From contig CAJTRO010000048.1 in assembly GCA_910579015.1 (NCBI GenBank), positions 1 through 26,118 on the forward strand: 26,118 bases of DNA, written 5' to 3'. The DNA comes from an uncultured Dorea sp. Lineage in GTDB: Bacteria > Bacillota_A > Clostridia > Lachnospirales > Lachnospiraceae. The notes beneath the pieces are model-generated. The model made no database searches. It was not told the origin of the DNA and saw only the letters and a list, made by a program, of their open reading frames with translations. Position 1 is the stretch's first letter. The number at the start of each line of letters is the position of its first letter. Both the position numbers and the translations under genes were made by a program. Shown in pieces: positions 13,856-21,188 of the stretch.

Positions 13856-16555
13856 GTGTTAAAAAAATGGTTTGAAACAATATTTGACCATAAGATCAGC
13901 CTGCGTGAGCGTATGTTCCGGATTGTTACAGGCGTCTGCATGGTTGCGCTGTTGTGTATGCTGCCTATGGGAAGGAACGTCCTGAACTGGGTAATGCTGC
14001 CTATAAGTCTTATTACCATGGCGGTGATCGTAAAGGTCAGTATCCAGAAGGATTGTATCCAGACAGGCGCTACAGCGATTTCTGTACTGCTCCTGATCCT
14101 TTTCCCGATCTGCTTTTTTTCGGCAGGAGGGTTCTACAGTGGAGTGCCGGAGTGGTTTGTGATATGTTTTATCTACATCTGCATCACGCTGGAAGGCAGG
14201 CGTATGTATATATTTTTTCTGTTTTGTATGGGGGAAACGCTTCTCTGTTATTATGCGGCCTTCTATTTTCCAGAATTTGTCGCGCAGAATTCCCAGAGGC
14301 ATTCGTTCTTCGACTCTGCACATTCTGTTATCTTAGTGGGAATGCTGACCAGTGTACTGCTTATGTTCGTAAATAAGCTCTATGAGGAGGAGAATGAGCT
14401 TTCACGTCAGCAGAAGAAAGAGATCGAGGAACTCAACAGAGCGGAGAATCACTTCTTTTCCAGTATGAGCCACGAGATCCGCACGCCTATCAACACCATC
14501 ATCGGGTTAAACGAGATCATCCTGCGCGGGGATATTCCGGCGGAGGTTGCGGAGAATGCCCGGAACATCCAGGGGGCAAGTAAGCTGCTGCTTACTCTGA
14601 TCAACGATATCCTGGATCTGTCCAAGATCAAGTCCGGAAAAATGGAGATTGTGAAGGTTTCTTATGAGACGGGCAAGGTTTTTTCGGAAATCGTAAATAT
14701 GATCTGGATCAAAGCGAAGGAGAAGGGACTGGAGTTCAGGCTGCATGTAGATTCTTCCATTCCAAGTATGCTCTGCGGAGACGAGGTGCGTATCAAGCAG
14801 ATCCTGATCAATCTGCTGAACAATGCCGTGAAGTACACGAGCGAGGGTTCCGTCACTCTGTCTGTCCGCTGCGAACGGCTTACACTGAACAGAGTGCGCG
14901 TCTGGTATTCGGTAGAGGATACGGGGCAGGGCGTTAAGAAGGAGAATATCCCGTATATCTTCAATGCGTTCCGGAGAGTGGATGAAGAAAGAAACCGGCA
15001 TATCGAAGGTACAGGACTTGGACTTAGTATCGTTCAACAGCTGGTTGAGCTGATGGACGGAGAGATCAGTGTCAACAGTGTCTACACCAAAGGCTCAAAG
15101 TTTGTCGTCATGCTTGAGCAGGATATTATTGATGATAAAGAACTGGGTAGATTTACCCTTGACTCCCGCTCAAGAGCACATGACAAGGAGCATTACAGGC
15201 AGAGCTTCGAGGCGCCGGAGGCCCACATTCTTGTGGTGGATGATAATGAGATGAATCTGGTCGTAGTGAAAAAGCTGCTTTCAGAGACGAAGATCCAGAT
15301 AGATATGGCGATGAGCGCCGCAGAATGTCTGGAGAAGACGCAGGTTCAGCATTATGACGGTATCCTGATGGATCATATGATGCCGGAGATGGACGGGATT
15401 GAGTGTTTCCATGCACTTCGCAATCAGCCGGGTGGGCTGTGCCAGAACGTTCCCGTGATCGCGCTGACCGCCAATGCGGGCAGCGATAATCAGCTTCTTT
15501 ACCGGAAAGAGGGCTTCAGCGGTTATCTGGCTAAGCCGGTCAGCGGTGCGCTGCTTGAGGTGGCGGTACTGAGTATCCTGCCGAAAGAGCTGGTAAAAAT
15601 GAACGAAGATGTCAGCCAGTCTGATATTGGAAAGGATTTTCTGATATTTGAACAGGCGCAGAGGATTTCTCTGCTTGTTACGACGGACAGTGTGTGCGAT
15701 CTTCCGGAATCTCTTACGAAGGAATTCGGTATATCGGTATGTCCGTATTATGTCTGTACGGATGAGGGACGTTTCCTTGATGAGCAGGAGATTCGTGCGG
15801 ATGAACTGCTGGTGCATATGGCGGAAGGACAGACGGGTTATTCCCAGGCGCCGGAGGTGGAGGATTATGAGCGGTTTTTCGCAGAGAAGCTTACGGAGGC
15901 TCAGAATGTGATACATATCACAATGGCGGAACATGCCAGTGAGGGGTATCAGAATGCGGCGGAAGCGGCAAAATCATTCGAGAATGTTACCGTTATTGAT
16001 TCCGGCCATCTTTCAAGCAGTATGGGGCTGGTTGTACTATATGCCGCCTATATGGCGGAACACCATGCCTCGAAGAGACAGATCATTCAGAGTGTGAAGA
16101 TGCTGAAACAATATATTTCTTCGGATTTTATTATTGACAGTACGCATATGATGTGTCAGGCGGGACTGATATCAAGACGGATACAGGTACTTTGCGATGC
16201 GCTTCTTCTGCATCCGGTCATCCAGCTTAGAAAGAGTAAGATGGTGGTCGCAGGTCTGGCTGTGGGAGATTTTAACCGGATGGCGAAAAGCTATGTGCGC
16301 AGGGTGCTTAGGGATGCAAGGTATATTGACCGGCGTATCCTGTTTATCACCTATGCCGGTCTGGATGAAAAGAGGCTTAATTACATTCAGCAGCTGGTAC
16401 GGCAGTACTGCTTATTCGAGAGGGTTTATCTCCAGAAAGCGTCTTCTGCGATCGCAAGTAATTGTGGCGCAGGATCGTTTGGACTGTTGTTTATGAAGAA
16501 GAATGAGGCGATCATATCTTTTGCCCAGGCATCAAAACCGGAGGTGCAGAATTGA
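13856..16555 (+). CDS. Hybrid histidine kinase fused to a C-terminal DegV (fatty-acid-binding) domain
   Basis: 899 residues from a GTG start with AGGAGG (13841-13846) at 9 nt. About six membrane helices lie within residues 20-175. Kinase core: H206 in MSHEIRTPIN, N323 in the N box, EDTGQGV, and GTGLGLSIV. Receiver about 458-575 with D506 in LMDHMMPEMDG. After a short linker, residues about 604-885 are a full-length DegV/EDD domain: LLVTTDSVCDLPESL at the strand-1 loop, EFGISVCPYYV, YSQAP (662-666) where DegV proteins have TSQP, a GYQNA helix, and VIDSGHLSSSMGL with D715. DegV proteins such as FakB bind a fatty acid and present it to fatty acid kinase. It lacks an HPt, so its D506 may signal through H992 of the preceding kinase. 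The fusion suggests lipid-linked control of kinase activity; this is inference. Confidence 0.92.
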   Translation: MLKKWFETIFDHKISLRERMFRIVTGVCMVALLCMLPMGRNVLNWVMLPISLITMAVIVKVSIQKDCIQTGATAISVLLLILFPICFFSAGGFYSGVPEWFVICFIYICITLEGRRMYIFFLFCMGETLLCYYAAFYFPEFVAQNSQRHSFFDSAHSVILVGMLTSVLLMFVNKLYEEENELSRQQKKEIEELNRAENHFFSSMSHEIRTPINTIIGLNEIILRGDIPAEVAENARNIQGASKLLLTLINDILDLSKIKSGKMEIVKVSYETGKVFSEIVNMIWIKAKEKGLEFRLHVDSSIPSMLCGDEVRIKQILINLLNNAVKYTSEGSVTLSVRCERLTLNRVRVWYSVEDTGQGVKKENIPYIFNAFRRVDEERNRHIEGTGLGLSIVQQLVELMDGEISVNSVYTKGSKFVVMLEQDIIDDKELGRFTLDSRSRAHDKEHYRQSFEAPEAHILVVDDNEMNLVVVKKLLSETKIQIDMAMSAAECLEKTQVQHYDGILMDHMMPEMDGIECFHALRNQPGGLCQNVPVIALTANAGSDNQLLYRKEGFSGYLAKPVSGALLEVAVLSILPKELVKMNEDVSQSDIGKDFLIFEQAQRISLLVTTDSVCDLPESLTKEFGISVCPYYVCTDEGRFLDEQEIRADELLVHMAEGQTGYSQAPEVEDYERFFAEKLTEAQNVIHITMAEHASEGYQNAAEAAKSFENVTVIDSGHLSSSMGLVVLYAAYMAEHHASKRQIIQSVKMLKQYISSDFIIDSTHMMCQAGLISRRIQVLCDALLLHPVIQLRKSKMVVAGLAVGDFNRMAKSYVRRVLRDARYIDRRILFITYAGLDEKRLNYIQQLVRQYCLFERVYLQKASSAIASNCGAGSFGLLFMKKNEAIISFAQASKPEVQN

Positions 16556-16564
16556 TCGTTTGTA

Positions 16565-16595
16565 AAAGGAGGCTGTCCTATAGACAGCCTCCTTT
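16565..16595. terminator. Bidirectional terminator after the phosphorelay operon
   Basis: AAAGGAGGCTGTC (16565-16577) and GACAGCCTCCTTT (16583-16595) form a perfect 13-bp stem with a 5-nt loop, ending in T on one side and flanked by A on the other. It serves both this operon and the convergent permease gene. Confidence 0.85.
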
Positions 16596-16608
16596 CCATT
16601 TCCTGATA

Positions 16609-17991
16609 TTAGAGGAATATATATTTCAGAATAAATAATATTGCCAACACGTACATCAACAGACTGATCTTTTTCTCTTTTGTCTTTCCTGTGATCAGGT
16701 TCAGCGCCACATAAGAGATGACGCCCATGGAGATTCCTTCGGATATGCTGTAGAAAAACGGCATTGCCGCAATACAGATATAACACGGAAGAGCCTCGGA
16801 GATATCGTTAAAATCGATGTTCACAACGTTTGTCAGCATATAGAAACCAACCACGATCAACGCCGGAGCCGTTGCAAATGACGGGATTGCAAGGAAGATC
16901 GGGGACAGGAACAAGGACAGCCCGAACAGGAGGGCCGTGGTCACGGAGGTAAGACCTGTCTTACCTCCTTCCGTTACTCCGGAAGCGCTCTCTACGAAGG
17001 TAGTGGTTGTAGTCGTACCAAGGACGGCGCCTGCTGTCGTGGCGATTGCATCTGCCATGAGTGCGCCTTTGATCCTTGGAAGCTTGCCGTTTTCATCCAG
17101 CATGTCAGCTTTGGAAGCCACGCCGATCAGTGTTCCGATCGTGTCGAACATGTCCACGAACAGAAATGCAAAGATAACGACGGCGAAATCTAATGAGAGG
17201 ATACCGCCAAACTGCAATTTCCCAAAGACCGGCATGATGCCCGGCACAGACAGCCCGTTGCTGAAATCAGGCAGAAGCCCGTAGAATCCAAGCTCCGGAT
17301 TCGGAACATAGATTCCGGCAAACTGGCAGATGATCCCCAGAACCCAGGTGATCAGGATGCCCCACAGGATATTTCCCTTGATATTCTTAATGACCAGGAT
17401 GCCTGTGATGACAACGCCTGCCACAGCAAGCAGAACGGTGATCCCTGCATCATGGAAGCCGGCCGTCACGCCGTTTGCAAGGTTATATCCGTCTATGGAA
17501 AACAGTTCGACCAGGGTTGCCCCGCCGATGACGATATTCGCATTCTGCAACCCGATAAAAGCGATGAACAGGCCGATGCCGACACTGACGGCGGCCTTGA
17601 GGTTAAGCGGGATCGCATTAAAGATTGCTTCGCGCACGTTGGTCAGGGACAGGATGATGAAGATGATTCCCTCGATGAATACTGCGGTAAGGGCAACTTC
17701 CCAGGCGTATTCCATGCCGAGGACTACGGTATAGGCAAAATACGCATTCAGTCCCATTCCGGGTGCGAGCGCAAAGGGATAGTTCGCCAGAAATGCCATC
17801 AGAAGCGTACCGATCAATGAGGCAAGCGCTGTGGCTGTGAATACGGCTCCCTGATCCATCCCCGCCGCCGCAAGGATGCTGGGGTTGACTGCAAGGATAT
17901 ACGCCATGGTCATGAATGTGGTGATACCTGCAAGAACCTCTGTCCGGATATCTGTGTTGTTGTCTTTCAATTTGAAGAGCTTTTCTAACAT
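16609..17991 (-). CDS. NCS2-family purine (guanine/hypoxanthine-type) permease
   Basis: 460-residue integral membrane transporter of the AzgA-like branch of the NCS2 family, which imports purine bases with protons. Family signs: EVLAGITTFMTMAYILAVNP at the N-terminus, FALAPGMGLNAYFAYTV (transmembrane 3 region), FVDMFDTIGTLIGVA, and TTTTFVESASGVTEGGKTGL in the substrate-site region. The start is set at ATG 17991, where AGGAGG lies 7 nt upstream; the in-frame ATG at 18012 lies upstream of that site. It is preceded by a leader of about 100 nt with strong secondary structure and is divergent from a TetR regulator. It ends at a shared terminator. The exact purine is not determined. Confidence 0.93.
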   Translation of the reverse strand: MLEKLFKLKDNNTDIRTEVLAGITTFMTMAYILAVNPSILAAAGMDQGAVFTATALASLIGTLLMAFLANYPFALAPGMGLNAYFAYTVVLGMEYAWEVALTAVFIEGIIFIILSLTNVREAIFNAIPLNLKAAVSVGIGLFIAFIGLQNANIVIGGATLVELFSIDGYNLANGVTAGFHDAGITVLLAVAGVVITGILVIKNIKGNILWGILITWVLGIICQFAGIYVPNPELGFYGLLPDFSNGLSVPGIMPVFGKLQFGGILSLDFAVVIFAFLFVDMFDTIGTLIGVASKADMLDENGKLPRIKGALMADAIATTAGAVLGTTTTTTFVESASGVTEGGKTGLTSVTTALLFGLSLFLSPIFLAIPSFATAPALIVVGFYMLTNVVNIDFNDISEALPCYICIAAMPFFYSISEGISMGVISYVALNLITGKTKEKKISLLMYVLAILFILKYIFL

Positions 17992-18027
17992 GTTCTTCCT
18001 CCTTTTTTTCATGCCAAAGCCTGGCTT

Positions 18028-18089
18028 GTGCAGACTTTTTGGAAATACTATGACGCCGGGTGCAGATATTGAGTCTGTGCACGCCAGCG
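18028..18089 (-). promoter_or_regulatory. Structured 5' leader of the purine permease mRNA
   Basis: Read on the minus strand, CGCTGG pairs with CCGGCG and, inside, GTGCAcAGA pairs with TCTGCAC, giving a long hairpin (18089-18055). The element GTGCACAGACT (18082-18072) can instead pair with a second partner AGTCTGCAC (18036-18028) closer to the start codon. Two exclusive partners for one strand is the layout of a switching leader. It does not match the purine riboswitch consensus I know. No T-run terminator is visible. Confidence 0.45.
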
Positions 18090-18101
18090 GTCTACTTTCT
18101 T

Positions 18102-18130
18102 ATAGTAACAAAATAATGTTCTAAAGTAAA
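18102..18130 (-). promoter_or_regulatory. Putative promoter of the purine permease gene
   Basis: Minus strand: TTTACT (18130-18125), 17-bp spacer, TACTAT (18107-18102). Each element matches consensus at 4 of 6. Transcription would start near 18095, giving a leader of about 104 nt. Confidence 0.45.
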
Positions 18131-18182
18131 TGCTTTCTTTTGATGCATCTGGATTCTTCACCGGATTCTTCCATTGAAAAAG

Positions 18183-18213
18183 CATTGCCAACGGCAATGG
18201 AGTAGTGTATAAT
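18183..18213 (+). promoter_or_regulatory. Promoter with perfect palindrome (TetR operator candidate)
   Basis: TTGCCA (-35, 18185-18190), 17-bp spacer and TATAAT (-10, 18208-18213) form a strong sigma-A promoter for the TetR gene. The palindrome CATTGCC-AAC-GGCAATG (18183-18199) covers the -35 and half of the spacer, the position expected for autorepression. On the minus strand the same stem is followed by CTTTTT. Confidence 0.65.
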
Positions 18214-18263
18214 TTGAATCAGTTGCTAAATAAACGTTTATATTCGAGGAGAAGTGATTACTA

Positions 18264-18860
18264 TTGGACGACACGAAAATCAAGATCATCTCCGCGGCGA
18301 TAAAGGCTGTACGCCAGTATGGCCTGGAAGGTGTAAGGATACAGAACATCAGTAAGTTTGCGGGGGTGTCTCCAGGGGCGCTGTATCGTTATTTTGACGG
18401 CAAGGAGCAGTTGATGCTGGAGTGCTTCACATATATAGACAGACAGGCGGCGTCCATTTTTGAAGATCTGGATTTTGATCCTGGGATCATGCTTACAGAT
18501 CCGGTCCGGGCCGTTAGAAGTCTGTGGGTGCCTTACTTCCGTTTCTGGCTGGCAAGACCGGATGAGACGGTCTTTTACCACAGGTTCCGGGACAGTACGT
18601 TTTTTCCGTTATATGACAAGACCAGGGATGCGAGTTACTTTGAGACCTTTGTCGGTATGATCCGGCCGTTTTATGAGGCTTTTCCCAGACTGAAAGAGAT
18701 TAATCAGGATTTGCTGTGGCTTCATGTGCTGACCAGCACGGTGATGTATGCCAAGTATGTGGTAGAAGGAGTGCTGCCGGACAACCAGGAGACAGAAGAT
18801 ACGGTGTTCCGCTTTTTGATGGAGGGATTGAGCAGGGATCTGAATTTGGAGAAGAACTGA
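18264..18860 (+). CDS. TetR/AcrR-family transcriptional regulator
   Basis: 198 residues. Helix-turn-helix at about 5-50: KIISAAIKAVRQYGLEGVRI, then NISKFAGVSPGALYRYFDGK. The C-terminal ligand domain is aromatic-rich and not assignable to a ligand. The start is TTG at 18264 with AGGAG (18247-18251) at 12 nt, slightly long; no better in-frame start exists because the frame before it has no ATG or GTG. Its promoter carries a palindrome, which suggests it represses itself. It may also affect the divergent purine permease, whose promoter is about 55 bp away. It ends near a GC-rich hairpin before the glycerate kinase gene. Confidence 0.87.
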   Translation: MDDTKIKIISAAIKAVRQYGLEGVRIQNISKFAGVSPGALYRYFDGKEQLMLECFTYIDRQAASIFEDLDFDPGIMLTDPVRAVRSLWVPYFRFWLARPDETVFYHRFRDSTFFPLYDKTRDASYFETFVGMIRPFYEAFPRLKEINQDLLWLHVLTSTVMYAKYVVEGVLPDNQETEDTVFRFLMEGLSRDLNLEKN

Positions 18861-18888
18861 AGAACATTTTATCTCTCTGGGTATTATT

Positions 18889-18918
18889 CCCCGCAGACTG
18901 CTGCGGGGACTTTCATTT
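18889..18918 (+). terminator. Intrinsic terminator after the TetR gene
   Basis: CCCCGCAG (18889-18896) and CTGCGGGG (18901-18908) are a perfect 8-bp GC-rich stem with loop ACTG, followed by ACTTTCATTT. The T-run is interrupted, so some read-through into the glycerate kinase gene is possible. Confidence 0.65.
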
Positions 18919-18955
18919 ACAGGGGGATGTTTGGAGAGACACGGGGTGAGAGGAT

Positions 18956-20164
18956 ATGAAGATCATAATTGCGATTGATTCATTTAAAGGGAGCATAAGC
19001 TCGATGGAGGCGGGAAATGCGGCGAAAGCCGGGATACTTAAGGTCTGTAGTGCACAGATCGTCGTAATGCCTGTGGCGGACGGCGGGGAAGGGACGACGG
19101 AGGCGCTGGTGGAGGGACTTGGCGGAAAATACGTCACCGTCGAAGTCACAGGACCGCTGGGAGCAAGGACCTGTGCGAGATACGGGATCCTCGGCGATGG
19201 AAGGACGGCCGTGATGGAGATGGCACAGGCTTCCGGAATCTCCCTGTTAAAGCGTGAAGAACTGGATCCGTTGAGGGCGACGACCTATGGCGTCGGGGAG
19301 ATGATCCTGGATGCCGTGAAGAGGGGATGCAGGGAATTCATTATCGGCATCGGTGGAAGCGCCACGAGCGAGGGCGGAGCCGGTATGCTTAAGGCGCTGG
19401 GGTATGAGATCAACGATGAGGACGGGCGTCCGGTCGGGCCGGGGCTAAAGGATCTGGACCGCGTCGCAGAGATCTCGGGGGAGAAGGTGCCAAAGGAGCT
19501 GAAAGAGTGTCATTTCCGTATTGCCTGTGACGTTAAGAACCCTCTATGCGGGGAGAACGGGGCGGTCTATGTGTACGGGGCGCAGAAGGGTGTCAGGGAA
19601 GAGGAAAGACAGCTGTTTGATGAGAAGATAAGACATTTTGCTGACAAGATGGAAGAATATCTGCTTAAGACCTCCTGCCCTGCCGGTCCGGGTAAGGCGG
19701 ACGGAACGCCGGCGGTAAAGAGAGCTCATGCAGATTACAGATGGGCGGAGGGAGCAGGCGCCGCAGGAGGACTGGGATTTGCATTCCTAAGCTGTCTTCC
19801 CAATGTGGAATTGAAGCCGGGAATCGACATTGTACTGGACGCGGTTGGGTTTGAGGAAGAGGCAAAGGATGCGGATATCGTCGTTACCGGCGAAGGACGG
19901 ATGGATTTCCAGACGGCTATGGGCAAGGTTCCGGCAGGCGTTGCCCGTGCCGCGAAGAAGCACGGGGCGAAGGTGCTTGCGTTTGCCGGAGGGGTTACGA
20001 AGGACGCCGGGGAATGTAATGCGGCGGGGATTGACGCATTCTTTCCGATCGTGAGGGGCGTAACTACGCTTGAGGAGGCGATGGCTCCTGAAAATGCGAA
20101 AGAGAACATGGCATTGTCTGTGGAGCAGGTATTCAGGATGATCCAGCTTTTTGATCGTCACTGA
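18956..20164 (+). CDS. Glycerate kinase (GlxK/GarK family)
   Basis: 402 residues, type I glycerate kinase: phosphorylates D-glycerate to 2- or 3-phosphoglycerate with ATP, feeding glycolysis. Motifs: IAIDSFKGSISSMEA at the N-terminus, MPVADGGEGTTEALVEGLGG, VTGPLGA, ATTYGVGEM, IGIGGSATSEGGAGMLKALG (glycine-rich loop), and VVTGEGRMDFQTAMGKVPAG near the C-terminus. It is slightly longer than the usual 380 residues. GGGGTGAG lies 5 nt before the ATG. It has no metabolic partner beside it; the 3' end overlaps the convergent merR gene by 7 bp with no terminator between. Confidence 0.93.
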   Translation: MKIIIAIDSFKGSISSMEAGNAAKAGILKVCSAQIVVMPVADGGEGTTEALVEGLGGKYVTVEVTGPLGARTCARYGILGDGRTAVMEMAQASGISLLKREELDPLRATTYGVGEMILDAVKRGCREFIIGIGGSATSEGGAGMLKALGYEINDEDGRPVGPGLKDLDRVAEISGEKVPKELKECHFRIACDVKNPLCGENGAVYVYGAQKGVREEERQLFDEKIRHFADKMEEYLLKTSCPAGPGKADGTPAVKRAHADYRWAEGAGAAGGLGFAFLSCLPNVELKPGIDIVLDAVGFEEEAKDADIVVTGEGRMDFQTAMGKVPAGVARAAKKHGAKVLAFAGGVTKDAGECNAAGIDAFFPIVRGVTTLEEAMAPENAKENMALSVEQVFRMIQLFDRH

Positions 20165-20973
20165 ATGGGGATGTCGATCTGCATAATGTAATCCTCAATT
20201 CGGTCAATGACGTTTTCATTGATGCACATTTCATAGGAGAATCCATGAAGCGTCAGACCGTGTTTTCCGGCATAGGAGAATATTTCTTCATACCGCCGGG
20301 GGAGGCCGTCCCAATCCCCCTTATGGAAGGCCCGCAGGTATTTTCCGCCGGGAGATATGTGCAGGCCGTCTCTGCAAGCGAGGAACGGGATTTCTATAAA
20401 AAGCTTTGAATAGTCGTCAAAGTCTCTCTTCTTAAGGCTGTCTATTGAGATCATGGAGCCGTAGGAAGCTTCGTGCAGGCGTCCGACGTGATATTTTTCT
20501 GTTTCGGCTGTGATCAGTTCGACAGCTGTCTCAAAGGAAGTATCCTTTTTGATGTCTACTGTGACCAGACAGCATTCCTCCTTTTCGATGATGCTGATCT
20601 CGGATAGATCCATGGTCAGCAGGGTGTCCATATTCTGCCGGTGTGTACAGATGGTTGTACGGATTGCCTGCAAATGGTTGATCTGAAGGTCAAGGGCTGT
20701 TATTTTTTCATCCAGCAGCTGTTTTAGTTTTTTTGCGGAGCGGTTTTTCATGAAAACTTGTATTTCACGGATAGAAACGTCCAGTTCCCGGAGCAGGAGG
20801 ATGGTTTCCAGGATGGAGCTTTGCTGATAGCTGTAACAGCGGTATCCGTTTTCCGGGTGAATGGATGCGGGCTTAAACAGTCCGATCTCATCATACCACA
20901 TCAAGGTCTTTTTGTTGATTCCGTGCATGGCCGCGAACTGGCCGATCGTCAGAAGTTTATCGTTTTTATTCAT
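20158..20973 (-). CDS. MerR-family transcriptional regulator
   Basis: 271 residues. The N-terminal winged helix reads LTIGQFAAMHGINKKTLMWY, then DEIGLFKPASIHPENGYRCY, the MerR signature, followed by a long dimerisation helix (about 80-120). The C-terminal 150 residues look like a GyrI/BmrR-type effector-binding domain rather than a metal site; no metal-binding cysteine cluster is present. GAGGTGAAAT precedes the start. The intergenic region upstream holds a MerR-type promoter on the opposite strand (21001-21031). That is the usual layout of regulator and divergent target, yet the obvious target gene is missing. Confidence 0.9.
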   Translation of the reverse strand: MNKNDKLLTIGQFAAMHGINKKTLMWYDEIGLFKPASIHPENGYRCYSYQQSSILETILLLRELDVSIREIQVFMKNRSAKKLKQLLDEKITALDLQINHLQAIRTTICTHRQNMDTLLTMDLSEISIIEKEECCLVTVDIKKDTSFETAVELITAETEKYHVGRLHEASYGSMISIDSLKKRDFDDYSKLFIEIPFLACRDGLHISPGGKYLRAFHKGDWDGLPRRYEEIFSYAGKHGLTLHGFSYEMCINENVIDRIEDYIMQIDIPIQ

Positions 20974-21000
20974 ATTTCACCTCAAGATTAAAATCTGTGC

Positions 21001-21031
21001 TTGACCGTACTGTTACTGTACGGTCTATGAT
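21001..21031 (+). promoter_or_regulatory. MerR-type promoter with 19-bp spacer and perfect dyad
   Basis: TTGACC (-35, 21001-21006) and TATGAT (-10, 21026-21031) are 19 bp apart, the over-long spacing that MerR-family activators correct by bending DNA. The dyad GACCGTAC-TGTTACT-GTACGGTC (21003-21025) fills the spacer. Direction is rightward, away from merR. A further TACTGTAC copy (21031-21038) repeats part of the dyad. Confidence 0.8.
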
Positions 21032-21056
21032 ACTGTACACAGGAAGAAAATGCAAG

Positions 21057-21128
21057 GTGATTGGAATTGTTACCGGGATCGTCACGATGATGTTTATGTT
21101 CCGAAAATATAGAAAACGATATGGATAA
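21057..21128 (+). CDS. Possible 23-residue hydrophobic cationic peptide under the MerR-type promoter
   Basis: The only plausible short reading frame downstream of the MerR-type promoter. GTG at 21057, stop TAA at 21126-21128. The first 15 residues are hydrophobic (IGIVTGIVTMMFMF) and the last eight are basic (RKYRKRYG), like a one-helix membrane peptide. AGGAAG (21041-21046) lies 10 nt before the GTG. An in-frame ATG at 21027 lies within the -10 box and so would not be in the transcript. It is too short for composition to prove coding; the transcript could instead be a non-coding RNA antisense to the 3' end of the gene at 21160-21864. Confidence 0.3.
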   Translation: MIGIVTGIVTMMFMFRKYRKRYG

Positions 21129-21152
21129 CTGATGCAGGAATCTGGAAGATAG

Positions 21153-21188
21153 AAAAAAGCTATAGAATGAGATATTTTATATATTCTA
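21153..21188 (-). terminator. Intrinsic terminator at the end of the LacI-YesL operon
   Basis: Minus strand: TAGAAT (21188-21183) pairs with ATTCTA (21168-21163), followed by a six-T run (complement of 21153-21158). The stem is AT-rich and includes the last codons and stop region of the upstream gene. Confidence 0.5.

Noticed and set aside
15281..15934. 217-codon minus-strand frame
   Set aside because: Antisense to the receiver and DegV domains, whose motifs are clear on the plus strand.
18013..18260. Purine (guanine/adenine) riboswitch before the NCS2 permease
   Set aside because: The conserved joining segments of the purine aptamer were not found on either strand; only a different hairpin is present.
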